The notes under the pieces: model-generated
Database searches by the model: none
What the model saw: only the letters and a program-made list of their open reading frames with translations
Told to the model about the DNA's origin: nothing
Assembly: GCA_947446815.1 (NCBI GenBank)
Contig: CANFGT010000001.1
Span: 1 to 64,000, forward strand
Length of the DNA: 64,000 nt
DNA from: Acidimicrobiaceae bacterium
GTDB lineage: Bacteria > Actinomycetota > Acidimicrobiia > Acidimicrobiales > Ilumatobacteraceae
Direction: 5' to 3'
Part shown: positions 18,632-27,519 of the stretch, piece by piece
Numbering within the stretch: the stretch's first letter is position 1
Layout of the letters: the number at the start of each line of letters is the position of its first letter
Position numbers and translations under genes: made by a program

Positions 18632-19432
18632 TTAGTGAATCGGGCCGTCGGTTGCACCCAATGAACGGGCCTCTCGTCCAGTCCGAGACGAGATAATTTC
18701 ACCAACAATCGAGATGGCCGTTTCTTCTGGTGTGCGGCCGCCCAGGTCAAGGCCAATCGGTGAATGAACTCGGTTCAATTGTTCGGGTGAAGTGATGCCC
18801 ACATCAGCAAGACGCTCCACGCGCTTCGCGTGTGTTTTGCGGCTGCCCATCACGCCGATGTATCCAACTTTTGTAGCGAGTGCACCAGCAATTGCAGGAA
18901 CATCAAACTTGGGATCATGCGTCAAGATGCAGACGGCATCACGAGGTCCGAGACGTTCGCCACGCTCTTCGAACATCGGAGTTGGCCAGGTCACGCGTAC
19001 TTCATCTGCCATTGGAAAGCGGCGACGGGTTGCAAAAATTTCGCGTGCATCACACACGATGACGTGGTAGCCGAGAATTTTTGCAACGCGGGCGAGAGCT
19101 GCGGTGAAGTCCACAGCGCCGAAAATCCACATCAGTGGAGGAGGAGAGAAGCTTTCAATGAACACACGCACGGTGTCGGTATCGATGAGGTCTTCTGGCG
19201 TCGATTGGCCCTGAGGGCCGTAATGACGAACAATCGTGCGCCCTGCTTCCAGCTCACCCATCGTGTCACGCGTGACAACTCGGTCGATGTCGTCATTGCC
19301 GAGAGTTCCACCGATAGCCCCTTCAGGCGTGACCACAAGAATCGCGCCGACATTTGGGCCCTCGATAATTGTGGCGAGAGCAACGGGAGAGTTGTCGCGC
19401 ACGTGCGAAGAGAAGGTCTCGTACGGAGTCAT
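18632..19432 (-). CDS. XdhC/CoxF family maturation protein, Rossmann part
   Basis: A 266-aa protein. The ATG at 19432 overlaps the stop of the preceding XdhC piece by one nt (TGATG), which fixes the start. The N-terminal third resembles the XdhC/CoxI domain; residues of about 115-250 form the XdhC Rossmann domain (MWIFGAVDFTAALARV, VGYIGVMGSRKTHAKR). XdhC binds Mo-cofactor, helps its sulfuration and hands it to the large subunit. It acts here presumably for CoxL. Confidence 0.9.
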   Translation of the reverse strand: MTPYETFSSHVRDNSPVALATIIEGPNVGAILVVTPEGAIGGTLGNDDIDRVVTRDTMGELEAGRTIVRHYGPQGQSTPEDLIDTDTVRVFIESFSPPPLMWIFGAVDFTAALARVAKILGYHVIVCDAREIFATRRRFPMADEVRVTWPTPMFEERGERLGPRDAVCILTHDPKFDVPAIAGALATKVGYIGVMGSRKTHAKRVERLADVGITSPEQLNRVHSPIGLDLGGRTPEETAISIVGEIISSRTGREARSLGATDGPIH

Positions 19433-19749
19433 CACCACTCCAGTGGCTGGATGAAGAGATGGATGATTCCACCACACGTGAGTCCGACTGCAAATGCATC
19501 GTCATCTGAGTATCCGAAAGTGACAACGCGGCTGAGTTGTTCGCCGGCAAGGATCGCGAGTGCTTCTGTGACAACAGCGCTTTCGACACAACCTCCGCTC
19601 ACAGAACCGATGACTTCGCCATCTTCATTGACTGCCATTGCGGCGCCAGCACCTCGTGGTCCAGAGCCTTGGATGTCAACAACGCGTGCCAGTGCGATGC
19701 GCTTGCCCGCATTTCGCCAGCGGTCGATGTCGTCAAGAAGTTCACGCAT
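19432..19749 (-). CDS. XdhC/CoxI N-terminal-domain protein
   Basis: A 105-aa protein made only of the XdhC_CoxI domain: RIALARVVDIQGSGPRGAGA, then GSVSGGCVESAVV with the conserved Cys and LTCGG near the end. It is translationally coupled to the following XdhC Rossmann protein, so the two probably work as a pair. Two-gene XdhC arrangements are typical of form II cox clusters. It overlaps the coxE end by 8 nt. Confidence 0.9.
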   Translation of the reverse strand: MRELLDDIDRWRNAGKRIALARVVDIQGSGPRGAGAAMAVNEDGEVIGSVSGGCVESAVVTEALAILAGEQLSRVVTFGYSDDDAFAVGLTCGGIIHLFIQPLEW

Positions 19750-20863
19750 GATTAATCACCCTAGTGAGATGTTCGAGGGCATCAAGAGAGTGTCCCTCAA
19801 CGAATTCGTCGACGAAGGGAAGCGCCGCAGCCATTCCCCGTGCAAGCGGTGCATAACCAGGGGTCACCTTCAGCGGATTCACCCAAACAACCCTGAAGGC
19901 AACGCGCTGCAGGCGAGACATCTGCTCGGCCAGAACAAGTGGGTCACCGCGGTCCCAGCCGTCGGACAGAATCACGACGATGGCGCCACGTGCCATGCCC
20001 CGTACGCCCCATTGGTCGTTGAACAAGCGCATCGTTTCGCCAAGGCGAGTTCCTCCGCTCCAGTCGCGCACTTGTTCGCCGGTGGCACGTAATGCTCGAT
20101 CAGGGTCTTTGCTGGAGAGCTCGCGAGTGACACGTGTGAGACGTGTGCCCAGTGTGAATGCTTCAACTCGTTGACGACCTGCAACGCCAGCGTGAACAAA
20201 CCGAACCAATGCACGCGCATACGGCTCCATGGATCCGCTGACGTCTAACAAAAAAACAATACGACGAGGCTTTGTGCCGTGTGTTGTCCATCGACGGCGC
20301 ATGGGTTCTCCCGCAGCGGCCAGTGATGCACGAACAGTGCGACGCATGTCGGGTCGACGACCACGGAAGCGAGTGGGTGTCGTGCGTAGGGATGGGCGTG
20401 GAGTTCCTGCAACGCGCAAGGATTCCATGAACTTTTGTGCGAGTCGCATTTCTTCGTCGTTGTAATCAGCGAAGTCTTTATCGCGCAACGTTTCGACACC
20501 AGAGAATCGCACGGTGATTGTTGGTTCGTCCGACGCATCAGCCTCGCCTTCGCCGGCACCATCTTCTTCGGTGTCGAGAGCGACGGTGATGTGTTGGGTT
20601 TCTTCAAGTGGGGCCGCAACGCTCTCGCGATGTTCCCAGAACACTGCAAATGCTTTGTCAAAAGTGGAGATATCTTCTGGGCGACGCACCAATGTGGAAC
20701 GACCAGCCCAATAAACAGCCGAACGATCTTCCACCCCCACTAATGCAAGTGCATTCATGAAGGTGAGAACTGAATCAAGTGGTGCAGGTATCTCCAACGA
20801 GCGAAGAACGCGTGCGAATCCAACAGCAAGTTGGTCGGCAGAGGACTCGACCGTATTGGACAT
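19742..20863 (-). CDS. coxE: CoxE, von Willebrand factor A domain protein
   Basis: A 373-aa VWA protein. The metal-ion-dependent adhesion site DVSGSME lies in the middle with the later T and D residues (GTRLGET, LSDGWD). The central linker is rich in Glu and Asp (EEDGAGEGEADASD). CoxE works with the AAA ATPase CoxD to convert the CO dehydrogenase active site to its sulfurated form. It is 2 nt downstream of coxD. Confidence 0.93.
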   Translation of the reverse strand: MSNTVESSADQLAVGFARVLRSLEIPAPLDSVLTFMNALALVGVEDRSAVYWAGRSTLVRRPEDISTFDKAFAVFWEHRESVAAPLEETQHITVALDTEEDGAGEGEADASDEPTITVRFSGVETLRDKDFADYNDEEMRLAQKFMESLRVAGTPRPSLRTTPTRFRGRRPDMRRTVRASLAAAGEPMRRRWTTHGTKPRRIVFLLDVSGSMEPYARALVRFVHAGVAGRQRVEAFTLGTRLTRVTRELSSKDPDRALRATGEQVRDWSGGTRLGETMRLFNDQWGVRGMARGAIVVILSDGWDRGDPLVLAEQMSRLQRVAFRVVWVNPLKVTPGYAPLARGMAAALPFVDEFVEGHSLDALEHLTRVINHA

Positions 20864-20865
20864 GA

Positions 20866-21789
20866 TTAGCCGTGCAGAAGGCCGCGGTCGAAGGCTTGTT
20901 GCACGATTGCGCCAATTCCGTGATCACGAACGCGACTCTGGTCTTCGCGATACTTCAGAACCGTGCCAAGCGTTTGTTCAATGACGGTTTCGTCTATCTG
21001 AGTAACACCCAAACGTCCAAGTGCTGTCGCCCAGTCGATTGTTTCTGCAACTCCGGGCGGCTTATACAAATTGATTCCACGCAGTGCTTCAACAGCACCT
21101 GCAACTTGACGAGCAAGAACATCGCCGGCTTCGGGGACTCGTAGCTGAACGATTGCAACTTCGCGATCAAAGGTGGGGTGCTCAACCCAGTGATACAAAC
21201 AACGACGCTTCAACGCATCATGCACATCGCGCGTGCGGTTTGACGTGAGAATCACAATCGGTGGAGTTTGTGCACGGAATGTTCCAATTTCGGGAACCGT
21301 GACTTGGAAGTCCGACAACACTTCGAGGAGATACGCCTCAAACTCATCGTCGGCACGATCAATTTCATCGATGAGCAATACAGGGCGCTTGCCATCTGCT
21401 TGGTCGATCGCGCGAAGGATGGCGCGCTTCAGAAGAAAGCGCTCGTCATAGAGCTGACCCTCAAGTGCTTCAGTATTTGAACGGCTGGCTTCTCCGCTGG
21501 CCTCTGCAGCGCGGAGATGTAATAGCTGACGGGAATAGTCCCAGTCGTACACCGCTTGGGATGCATCAATACCTTCGTAACACTGCAGTCGAATTAACTC
21601 GGCATCTTGCCAGCGGGCAATGGTCTTGGCTAGTTCTGTCTTTCCGACGCCAGCTTCTCCTTCAAGAAAAAGCGGACGACCCAACGAGAGGGAGAGGAAC
21701 ACAGCAGTAGCAAGGCCCTCATCGGCCAAGTATCCGTTCGCGGCAAGCGCAGCGGAAACTTCTTGCGGAGTGGTGGGCTGGATAGGCAC
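20866..21789 (-). CDS. coxD: CoxD, MoxR-family AAA+ ATPase
   Basis: A 307-aa MoxR-type chaperone ATPase. Walker A is GEAGVGKTE, Walker B LLIDEIDRADDEFE, and sensor 1 ILTSNRTRD. It partners with CoxE in maturing the molybdenum hydroxylase. GTG start, 61 nt from the divergent SDR gene start, so the promoter of the coxDE-xdhC genes is probably in that gap. Confidence 0.93.
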   Translation of the reverse strand: MPIQPTTPQEVSAALAANGYLADEGLATAVFLSLSLGRPLFLEGEAGVGKTELAKTIARWQDAELIRLQCYEGIDASQAVYDWDYSRQLLHLRAAEASGEASRSNTEALEGQLYDERFLLKRAILRAIDQADGKRPVLLIDEIDRADDEFEAYLLEVLSDFQVTVPEIGTFRAQTPPIVILTSNRTRDVHDALKRRCLYHWVEHPTFDREVAIVQLRVPEAGDVLARQVAGAVEALRGINLYKPPGVAETIDWATALGRLGVTQIDETVIEQTLGTVLKYREDQSRVRDHGIGAIVQQAFDRGLLHG

Positions 21790-21849
21790 CCCTAGAGCGT
21801 AGGGCTATGGGCAACGAGAGCACTACACGAGGCTCAGTAAGGTGTCGCC

Positions 21850-22596
21850 ATGGACTTGGGATTACAGGGAAGAACCGCTGCAATCGCTGCAGGAACAGCT
21901 GGCTTGGGCCTGGCGTCTGCCACGGCGTTAGCTGCCGAGGGTGTTCGTGTCGTGGTGTGCGGGCGAGATGAGGCGCGACTGAATAATGCGCTGCACATCA
22001 TTGGACATAACGCAGAAGGTTTTGTATGCGATGTGTCGACAGATGTGGGTGGCCGGGAATTCGCTGAGCATGCGATCGAAACTCTGGGAAGTGTTGACAT
22101 CTTGATAGCCAATGGTGGGGGTCCGCCTCCTGGCGGTTTTGAACACACACCAGAAAGTGCGTATCTCGATGCATTGCAGAAAAACCTGCTGTCAGTAGTT
22201 GCGATGTGTCAGGTTGCGGTGCCGCCGATGCAACAACGAGGATGGGGCCGAGTCCTCGCCATCACGTCTGTTTCCGTGCGTCAACCCATTGCGAATTTGA
22301 TTTTGTCAAACACCGCTCGCGCTGGCGTCACAGGATTTTTGAAGACACTTGCTCGTGAAGTCGCAGGTGACGGAGTAACGGTGAACAGTATTCAGCCCGG
22401 CACGCATGCAACTGATCGCATCACGCAGCTCTATGGCGATAATCCTGATGCAAAGGCAATGGGTATCCCAACAGGAGTTATCGGCGATGCATCTGACTTT
22501 GGACACGTCGCGGCCTTCATGTGCAGTGAATATGCAAAGTTCATGACAGGTGTTCAGTTACATGTCGACGGTGGCGCTTACGCCGGTCTGTTGTAA
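21850..22596 (+). CDS. Short-chain dehydrogenase/reductase family protein with altered active site
   Basis: A 248-aa Rossmann protein with a GTAGLGLA cofactor loop, CDVS and IANGGGPPPGG segments, and the C-terminal VDGGAYAGLL typical of FabG-like SDRs. The catalytic Ser is present (S140), but Tyr and Lys of YxxxK are replaced by S153 and R157 (SNTAR). A subgroup of SDRs annotated as 3-oxoacyl-ACP reductases shares this; whether it reduces anything is unknown. It is followed after 9 nt by a Dabb gene. Confidence 0.85.
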   Translation: MDLGLQGRTAAIAAGTAGLGLASATALAAEGVRVVVCGRDEARLNNALHIIGHNAEGFVCDVSTDVGGREFAEHAIETLGSVDILIANGGGPPPGGFEHTPESAYLDALQKNLLSVVAMCQVAVPPMQQRGWGRVLAITSVSVRQPIANLILSNTARAGVTGFLKTLAREVAGDGVTVNSIQPGTHATDRITQLYGDNPDAKAMGIPTGVIGDASDFGHVAAFMCSEYAKFMTGVQLHVDGGAYAGLL

Positions 22597-22605
22597 GTTC
22601 ACATC

Positions 22606-22899
22606 ATGATTCATCACATAGTTCTCTTTACGTGGAACGATTCCGTTCCTGCTGGTCATGCCGAGTTCGCACAAAAGGAACTTCAGGCGTATGCCGCAAC
22701 GTTGAAGGGATTGGTGTCGTATCACTGTGGCCCCGATGCAGGGCATACACAAGGTGCAGCAGATTTCGCCGTCAGTGCAATTTTCGAAAGCGTCGAAGAC
22801 TGGCATGCGTATGACACAGCCGATGAACACAATCGAATTCGTCGTGAAGTGTTTGGCCCATATGTAGGCGAACGCAAAGTAATTCAGTTCAACGTCTGA
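22606..22899 (+). CDS. Dabb (stress-responsive A/B barrel) domain protein
   Basis: A 97-aa dimeric alpha/beta-barrel protein with the family's beginning HHIVLFTWNDS and the DWHAYDTADEHNRIR segment. Substrate unknown; such proteins are small monooxygenase- or isomerase-like. It probably forms an operon with the SDR gene 9 nt upstream. Its last 16 nt overlap the end of the convergent PAP2 gene. Confidence 0.85.
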   Translation: MIHHIVLFTWNDSVPAGHAEFAQKELQAYAATLKGLVSYHCGPDAGHTQGAADFAVSAIFESVEDWHAYDTADEHNRIRREVFGPYVGERKVIQFNV

Positions 22900-23798
22900 G
22901 AAATCTGCGCATCTTTGCGCGCTTCCCACACGTTGGCGATCTTCCACGCGAGAAGAACGGTGGCCCAACCCATGATGGTGTCGATGGCCCAGTGTTCGCC
23001 GAAATAGACGAGTGTGAATGCCATCGCCAACGGATAAGCGAGCGCAACGTTGCGAATCCATCGTGGTTTATTGCGTGTGAACCAGAGAGCGACAAGTAAT
23101 GCCATTCCTGCATGAAGCGAAGGCATCGCTGCTACCGAATTCAGAACGGCTGCGCCGCGATCGAGAGTCTTTGACACTGTCTTCAGGTGTAGCTCCCACC
23201 AGCCACGACCGGTAATGCGATACACCGGCTTGGTGTATCCCTTCTCGGCGGCCATCCATGGTGGTGCGGTAGGGAACACAATGAAACTTGCAACTGCGAT
23301 GTACAAGGTGAGCGAGAATCGTCGTACGTACCGAAGCCACTCTTCGCGATTGCGCATGCGCAGCATTGCAAGTGGCAATACAGGCAACACGAAGTGCATC
23401 ATGTAAATAATCGACCCACCCACGTCGTACCAACGCACGTCGTCATGGAGGAGCCATGATTGAAGCCAAACATTGGGGTCGCGACCGAAAAAGATGAAGC
23501 GGTCAATGTTTCGCGGGATTGTGTAGTTGACCCCGATGCCGAGTTCGTCTGCGGACCCTCGGCTGTAGTCATAAATCATGTAGATGACAACGAGGACAAG
23601 CCAGTCGCGCACCATCAGTCGTACTTCGTCACGGGTACGTCCAATGCTGGAAAGCCCAAATGCAACCAACATCCACAACAAGACCGCGATGCGGTCAACA
23701 GGGATGCCGTGATTAATCAGACTCCAGAAAAAGGCGCCACCATAGAGCGATAAAAGAACCTTGCGGACAACAACGATGGATTCCGCCTGTTCTGTCAT
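22884..23798 (-). CDS. PAP2 superfamily membrane phosphatase / lipid head-group transferase
   Basis: A 304-aa polytopic membrane protein. PAP2 motifs are visible: AAMPSLHAG (His in motif 2) and YFGEHWAIDTIMGW (motif 3). The layout, with about six helices and a long region before the motifs, resembles the Aur1/Ipt1-like (inositol phosphorylceramide synthase-like) branch, so it may move phospho-head groups between lipids. It is 14 nt downstream of coxM, yet a functional link to CO oxidation is not evident. Confidence 0.85.
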   Translation of the reverse strand: MTEQAESIVVVRKVLLSLYGGAFFWSLINHGIPVDRIAVLLWMLVAFGLSSIGRTRDEVRLMVRDWLVLVVIYMIYDYSRGSADELGIGVNYTIPRNIDRFIFFGRDPNVWLQSWLLHDDVRWYDVGGSIIYMMHFVLPVLPLAMLRMRNREEWLRYVRRFSLTLYIAVASFIVFPTAPPWMAAEKGYTKPVYRITGRGWWELHLKTVSKTLDRGAAVLNSVAAMPSLHAGMALLVALWFTRNKPRWIRNVALAYPLAMAFTLVYFGEHWAIDTIMGWATVLLAWKIANVWEARKDAQISQTLN

Positions 23799-23812
23799 GT
23801 CATGAAGACGAA

Positions 23813-24637
23813 TTAGGCGTTAGTTGATTCAAGTGCGCGACGCACAAGAACTTTTGCGAGGTGCACTCGATACTCGGCGCTTGCGTTGAGGTCTGACTGT
23901 GGCTCGGCTTCTGATGCTGCAAGTTCTGCTGCTTCAGCGATGCTGGCACCACTGGCAATTGCCTGAGACACGCTGGACGCGAGAACCGGGACAGAACCCA
24001 TGTTGACGAGCGCAACGCCCGACTCATTGCCGCGCTTCCACGCTGCAACTCCGACGATGGCCCAATCTTGAGCACGGCGATTGAACTTCTGGAAGCCCCA
24101 TGTCGCGCCATTCATTTTAGGAACGCGAATTTCGGTCAACATTTCATCAGGAGCAAGAGCCGACTCAAGGAATCCAACGTAGAACTCGTTTGCAGGAATC
24201 TCGCGAACACCGTTCGGGCCTTGTACGACGTACGTAGCGCCGAGCGCAAGTGTTGTTGCGGGGAGATCGGATGCAGAGTCTGCGTGTGCGATGGATCCAC
24301 CAATGGTGCCGCGGTGGCGAACCTGTGGGTCACCAACATGGCTTGCTGCGTTAGCGAGCAATGGAACATGCTGCAAAACGATGGGGGACTTCTCAACGTC
24401 CATGTGGCGTGTGAGTGCGCCGATCGCGATGTGGTCACCGGCGTCGCGAATGTACGAGAGGTCAGTGATGCGAGCGATATCGACAAGTACTGCAGGCTGT
24501 GCAAGGCGAAGCTTCATGAGTGGCAACAAACTGTGGCCACCAGCGAGGAACTTTGCGTCCTCGCCGTATTCGCCGACGAGAGCAATTGCTTCGGCAGCGG
24601 AAGATGCGCGCTTGTAATCAAATGGTGCGGGGATCAT
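23813..24637 (-). CDS. coxM: CO dehydrogenase-like medium subunit (FAD-binding)
   Basis: A 274-aa FAD-binding subunit of a molybdenum hydroxylase. FAD motifs are at A32-G-G-H-S36 and T111-I-G-G114, the same numbering as in characterised CoxM. It passes electrons from the [2Fe-2S] subunit to FAD. It is 10 nt after coxS in the order L-S-M, and the cluster has no other dehydrogenase. Confidence 0.95.
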   Translation of the reverse strand: MIPAPFDYKRASSAAEAIALVGEYGEDAKFLAGGHSLLPLMKLRLAQPAVLVDIARITDLSYIRDAGDHIAIGALTRHMDVEKSPIVLQHVPLLANAASHVGDPQVRHRGTIGGSIAHADSASDLPATTLALGATYVVQGPNGVREIPANEFYVGFLESALAPDEMLTEIRVPKMNGATWGFQKFNRRAQDWAIVGVAAWKRGNESGVALVNMGSVPVLASSVSQAIASGASIAEAAELAASEAEPQSDLNASAEYRVHLAKVLVRRALESTNA

Positions 24638-24647
24638 CGGGTGCTCC

Positions 24648-25106
24648 TTACTTTGCCTGTGCTGCAGCCAGCACGGACTTCACGATGTTGTGGTAACCGG
24701 TGCAACGGCAAAGGTTGCCTTCGAGACCGATGCGAACTTCTTCTTCGGTGGGGTTTGGATTTTCCTTCAGCAAGCTGATGGAAGCCATGACCATTCCTGG
24801 TGTGCAGTATCCGCATTGCAAACCATGGTTCTCCATGAAGGCAGTTTGCATTGGATGCATGACACCATCTTTTGCCAAGCCTTCGATGGTGGTGACTTCG
24901 CAACCATCGGCCTGTGCGGCGAGCATTGTGCAGCTCTTGACTGATTCACCGTTCACGTGCAGAGAACATGCGCCGCAGCTAGAGGTGTCGCAACCGATGT
25001 TGGTTCCGGTGAGTCCGAGAGTGTCGCGCACGTACTGCACAAGCAATGTGCGTGGCTCTACTTCGCTCTCGTGTGTTTTTCCGTTGACGGTGATGGTGAC
25101 CTTCAT
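24648..25106 (-). CDS. coxS: CO dehydrogenase-like small subunit (two [2Fe-2S])
   Basis: A 152-aa iron-sulfur subunit. The plant-ferredoxin-type cluster is bound by C39, C44, C47 and C59; the C-terminal cluster by C98, C101, C133 and C135 (CGYC and CRC). It carries electrons from the Mo site to FAD. It lies between coxL (42 nt) and coxM (10 nt). Confidence 0.96.
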   Translation of the reverse strand: MKVTITVNGKTHESEVEPRTLLVQYVRDTLGLTGTNIGCDTSSCGACSLHVNGESVKSCTMLAAQADGCEVTTIEGLAKDGVMHPMQTAFMENHGLQCGYCTPGMVMASISLLKENPNPTEEEVRIGLEGNLCRCTGYHNIVKSVLAAAQAK

Positions 25107-25148
25107 GGTGGGTTCCTTCTACTTGTGTCGTTCTGTGATGTGAATGTG

Positions 25149-27434
25149 TTAGCAGGCCTGCTGGATGGCAGACCAGACGCGTTCGGCGGTTGTTGGCATA
25201 TCGATGTGGCGCACACCAAGGTGTGACACTGCGTCGATGACAGCTGATTGAAGTGCAGGTGTGGAACCAATCGTTCCAGATTCACCGATGCCCTTTGCGC
25301 CAATCAAGTTGTTCGGCGTTGGTGTTTCCATATGGATGACCGTCACGCTTGGCATTTCGGCTGCCGAGATAAAGGCGTAGTCCGCAAGGTTTGATGTGAT
25401 GGGGTTGCCATCATCGTCGTAGCGAACTTCTTCCAACAGGGCTTGTGCTGCACCTTGTGCGACACCGCCGTGAATCTGACCTTCAAGCAACATCGGGTTG
25501 AGGACTGTGCCTGCGTCATCACATGCGTAGTGCGCAATGTGAGTGACCTTGCCTGTTTCGATATCAACTTCAACGATGCCAACGTGGGCGCCGAAGGGGA
25601 ATGTTGGCCCAGCAACACCGATGACATCAGAGTGAACAAGTCCACCTGTTGCTTTTTCTGCAATGGCAAGGTCAGCCCATGTCTTTGACACGGCTGGAGT
25701 ACCTGCAACGTGGAAGATGCCTTTGTCCTTGTCGAGAACGATGTCTGCTTCGTTGGCTTCCAAGAGGCGAGCCGCAACAGATTTCGCTTTCTCTGCGAGA
25801 GTTCCGGCAACGGAGTACACGGCATTGCCGCCCTGTTGTAATGAACGGGAACCCATTGTGCCAGTACCGACAGGAACAAGATCGGTATCGCCCCAGATGA
25901 GCTCGATCTTGTCCATTGGGATGCCGGTCTGTTCGCTGGCCAACATTGACCAGGAAGTGTCGTGGCCCTGACCATGAGGAGAAGTTCCGGTGTAGATGCG
26001 AGCGCTTCCGTCCTCAATGACTTCAACTTTGGCGGATTCGCCAGTGCCCACTCCGCCGGTGATTTCGACATACACGCTGACTCCAATGCCCAATTGCTTT
26101 GATGCATTGTTCGCGCGACGCTCAGCCTGCTTCTTGCGCCATCCGGCGTAGTCAGAAGCCTCAAGCGCGCGATTCAGTGATTCTTCGTAGTTACCCACGT
26201 CGTATGTACCGCCGATTGCTGTGGTGTGTGGTTCCATGAACTTCGGAATGAGGTTCAAGCGACGAACTTCAGCGGCGTCTTTCCCGATCTCTGCAGCGAA
26301 CATGTCCATTGCACGTTCGATAGCAGCCGTTGCTTCTGGACGACCAGCGCCACGATATGCAACGGTGGGCGTGGTATTCGTGACGACAGAAGTTGTGCGG
26401 CATTCAATATTTAGAATTGCATAAACACCCGAGGACATCGGACGTGTCATGAATGGAGCCAAGATGGTTCCCATATCAACCCATGCGCCAGAGTCTTGAA
26501 ATGCGTGGAGTTGGTAGTGCGTGACTTTGCCATCGCGTGATCCGCCGATGGTGATGTACTGCAACTGTGCGCGACCGTGACCGAGGCCCACCATTGACTC
26601 GCTGCGTGTTTCACGCCAGCGGACAGGGCGACCCACGCGCTTGGCAACAACACCAAGAAGAAGGTCTTCGGGATAGGTGCCAATTTTCGCACCGAATCCG
26701 CCACCGACGTCAGGAGTCTTGACGTGCACTTGAGCAACATCGACGCCATTGGCTGCAGCAATAGGTTCTGGTGCACCTTGTGCATGTTGTGTTGAAAGCC
26801 ACTGAGTCAGGCGTCCATCGGGACCCCATGCTGCAGCAGCACCGCGAACTTCGAGCGGGCATGGTGCTACTCGTTGATTGATGTAGCGACCTTTGACGAC
26901 CACTTCACATCCGGCAAAGTAGTTATCGCCGGTGTTCTCAGGCACACCAAGAGCTGTGGTGTCGAAGACAACGTTGCTTCCACACGCGTCGTAAATGAGA
27001 GTGGTGCTTGCCATTGCTTGTTCCACATCAATGAGCGATTCAAGAATGTCGTAATCAACGATGATTGCTTCTGAAGCATCTTCGCCTTGCTCGCGAGTTT
27101 CGCTCACGATGATCGCGAGTGGCTCGCCGACGTAGCGCACTTTGTCCATCGCAAGAAGAGTGCGAGTCGCCATCGGATTGAACGCAGATGGTTTTGGCTC
27201 TAGCCCAAGGTCTGCACCAGTGAAGACTGCGATGATGCCTGGCATTGACGCCGCATCAGATGTATCGATCGAAAGGATGCGACCATGAGCAACACTGCTT
27301 CGTGCATAGGTGACATGCGCAGCGTTTTGCAACAACGGCTCATCAAGAAGGTCGTCGACGTACTTACCGCCGGTAGTGAGAAACTTCGGATCTTCTTTTC
27401 GAAGAACTCGGTTACCAAGAATGCTTCCGCCCAT
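25149..27434 (-). CDS. coxL: Form II CO dehydrogenase-like large subunit (Mo hydroxylase)
   Basis: A 761-aa molybdenum-binding subunit of the xanthine-oxidase family. The ATG at 27434 has a GGGGG ribosome site 7 nt before it; the longer frame is antisense to ftsB. The active-site loop reads AYRGAGR (359-365), the form II signature, not the AYRCSFR of true CO dehydrogenase, and the catalytic Glu is E718 (GIGESG). The substrate is therefore uncertain: form II enzymes are predicted to oxidise CO weakly or other aldehydes and heterocycles. It needs the Mo-cofactor made by moaA/moaC/moeA. Confidence 0.93.
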   Translation of the reverse strand: MGGSILGNRVLRKEDPKFLTTGGKYVDDLLDEPLLQNAAHVTYARSSVAHGRILSIDTSDAASMPGIIAVFTGADLGLEPKPSAFNPMATRTLLAMDKVRYVGEPLAIIVSETREQGEDASEAIIVDYDILESLIDVEQAMASTTLIYDACGSNVVFDTTALGVPENTGDNYFAGCEVVVKGRYINQRVAPCPLEVRGAAAAWGPDGRLTQWLSTQHAQGAPEPIAAANGVDVAQVHVKTPDVGGGFGAKIGTYPEDLLLGVVAKRVGRPVRWRETRSESMVGLGHGRAQLQYITIGGSRDGKVTHYQLHAFQDSGAWVDMGTILAPFMTRPMSSGVYAILNIECRTTSVVTNTTPTVAYRGAGRPEATAAIERAMDMFAAEIGKDAAEVRRLNLIPKFMEPHTTAIGGTYDVGNYEESLNRALEASDYAGWRKKQAERRANNASKQLGIGVSVYVEITGGVGTGESAKVEVIEDGSARIYTGTSPHGQGHDTSWSMLASEQTGIPMDKIELIWGDTDLVPVGTGTMGSRSLQQGGNAVYSVAGTLAEKAKSVAARLLEANEADIVLDKDKGIFHVAGTPAVSKTWADLAIAEKATGGLVHSDVIGVAGPTFPFGAHVGIVEVDIETGKVTHIAHYACDDAGTVLNPMLLEGQIHGGVAQGAAQALLEEVRYDDDGNPITSNLADYAFISAAEMPSVTVIHMETPTPNNLIGAKGIGESGTIGSTPALQSAVIDAVSHLGVRHIDMPTTAERVWSAIQQAC

Positions 27435-27519
27435 CAGATTCCCCCTGGCTAGTGCCGTTGATGTACAGGAGACACTAGCCACGAAAGGGCAGATGCCGAA
27501 AGGGGAGAGATTGCGGGGT
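27435..27519 (-). promoter_or_regulatory. coxL leader with 9-bp inverted repeat before the ribosome site
   Basis: Between the ftsB stop and coxL there is a perfect inverted repeat TGGCTAGTG/CACTAGCCA (27446-27454 and 27473-27481), arms 18 nt apart, ending directly next to the GGGGG ribosome site of coxL. It could be a regulator-binding site or an RNA hairpin that hides the ribosome site. A separate GGGTC/GACCC hairpin covers the ftsB stop codon and may end the eno-ftsB transcript. Confidence 0.5.

Noticed and set aside
18830-20092. 420-codon plus-strand frame across xdhC and coxE
   Set aside because: Shadow of the well-supported minus-strand genes; no motifs and no ribosome site.
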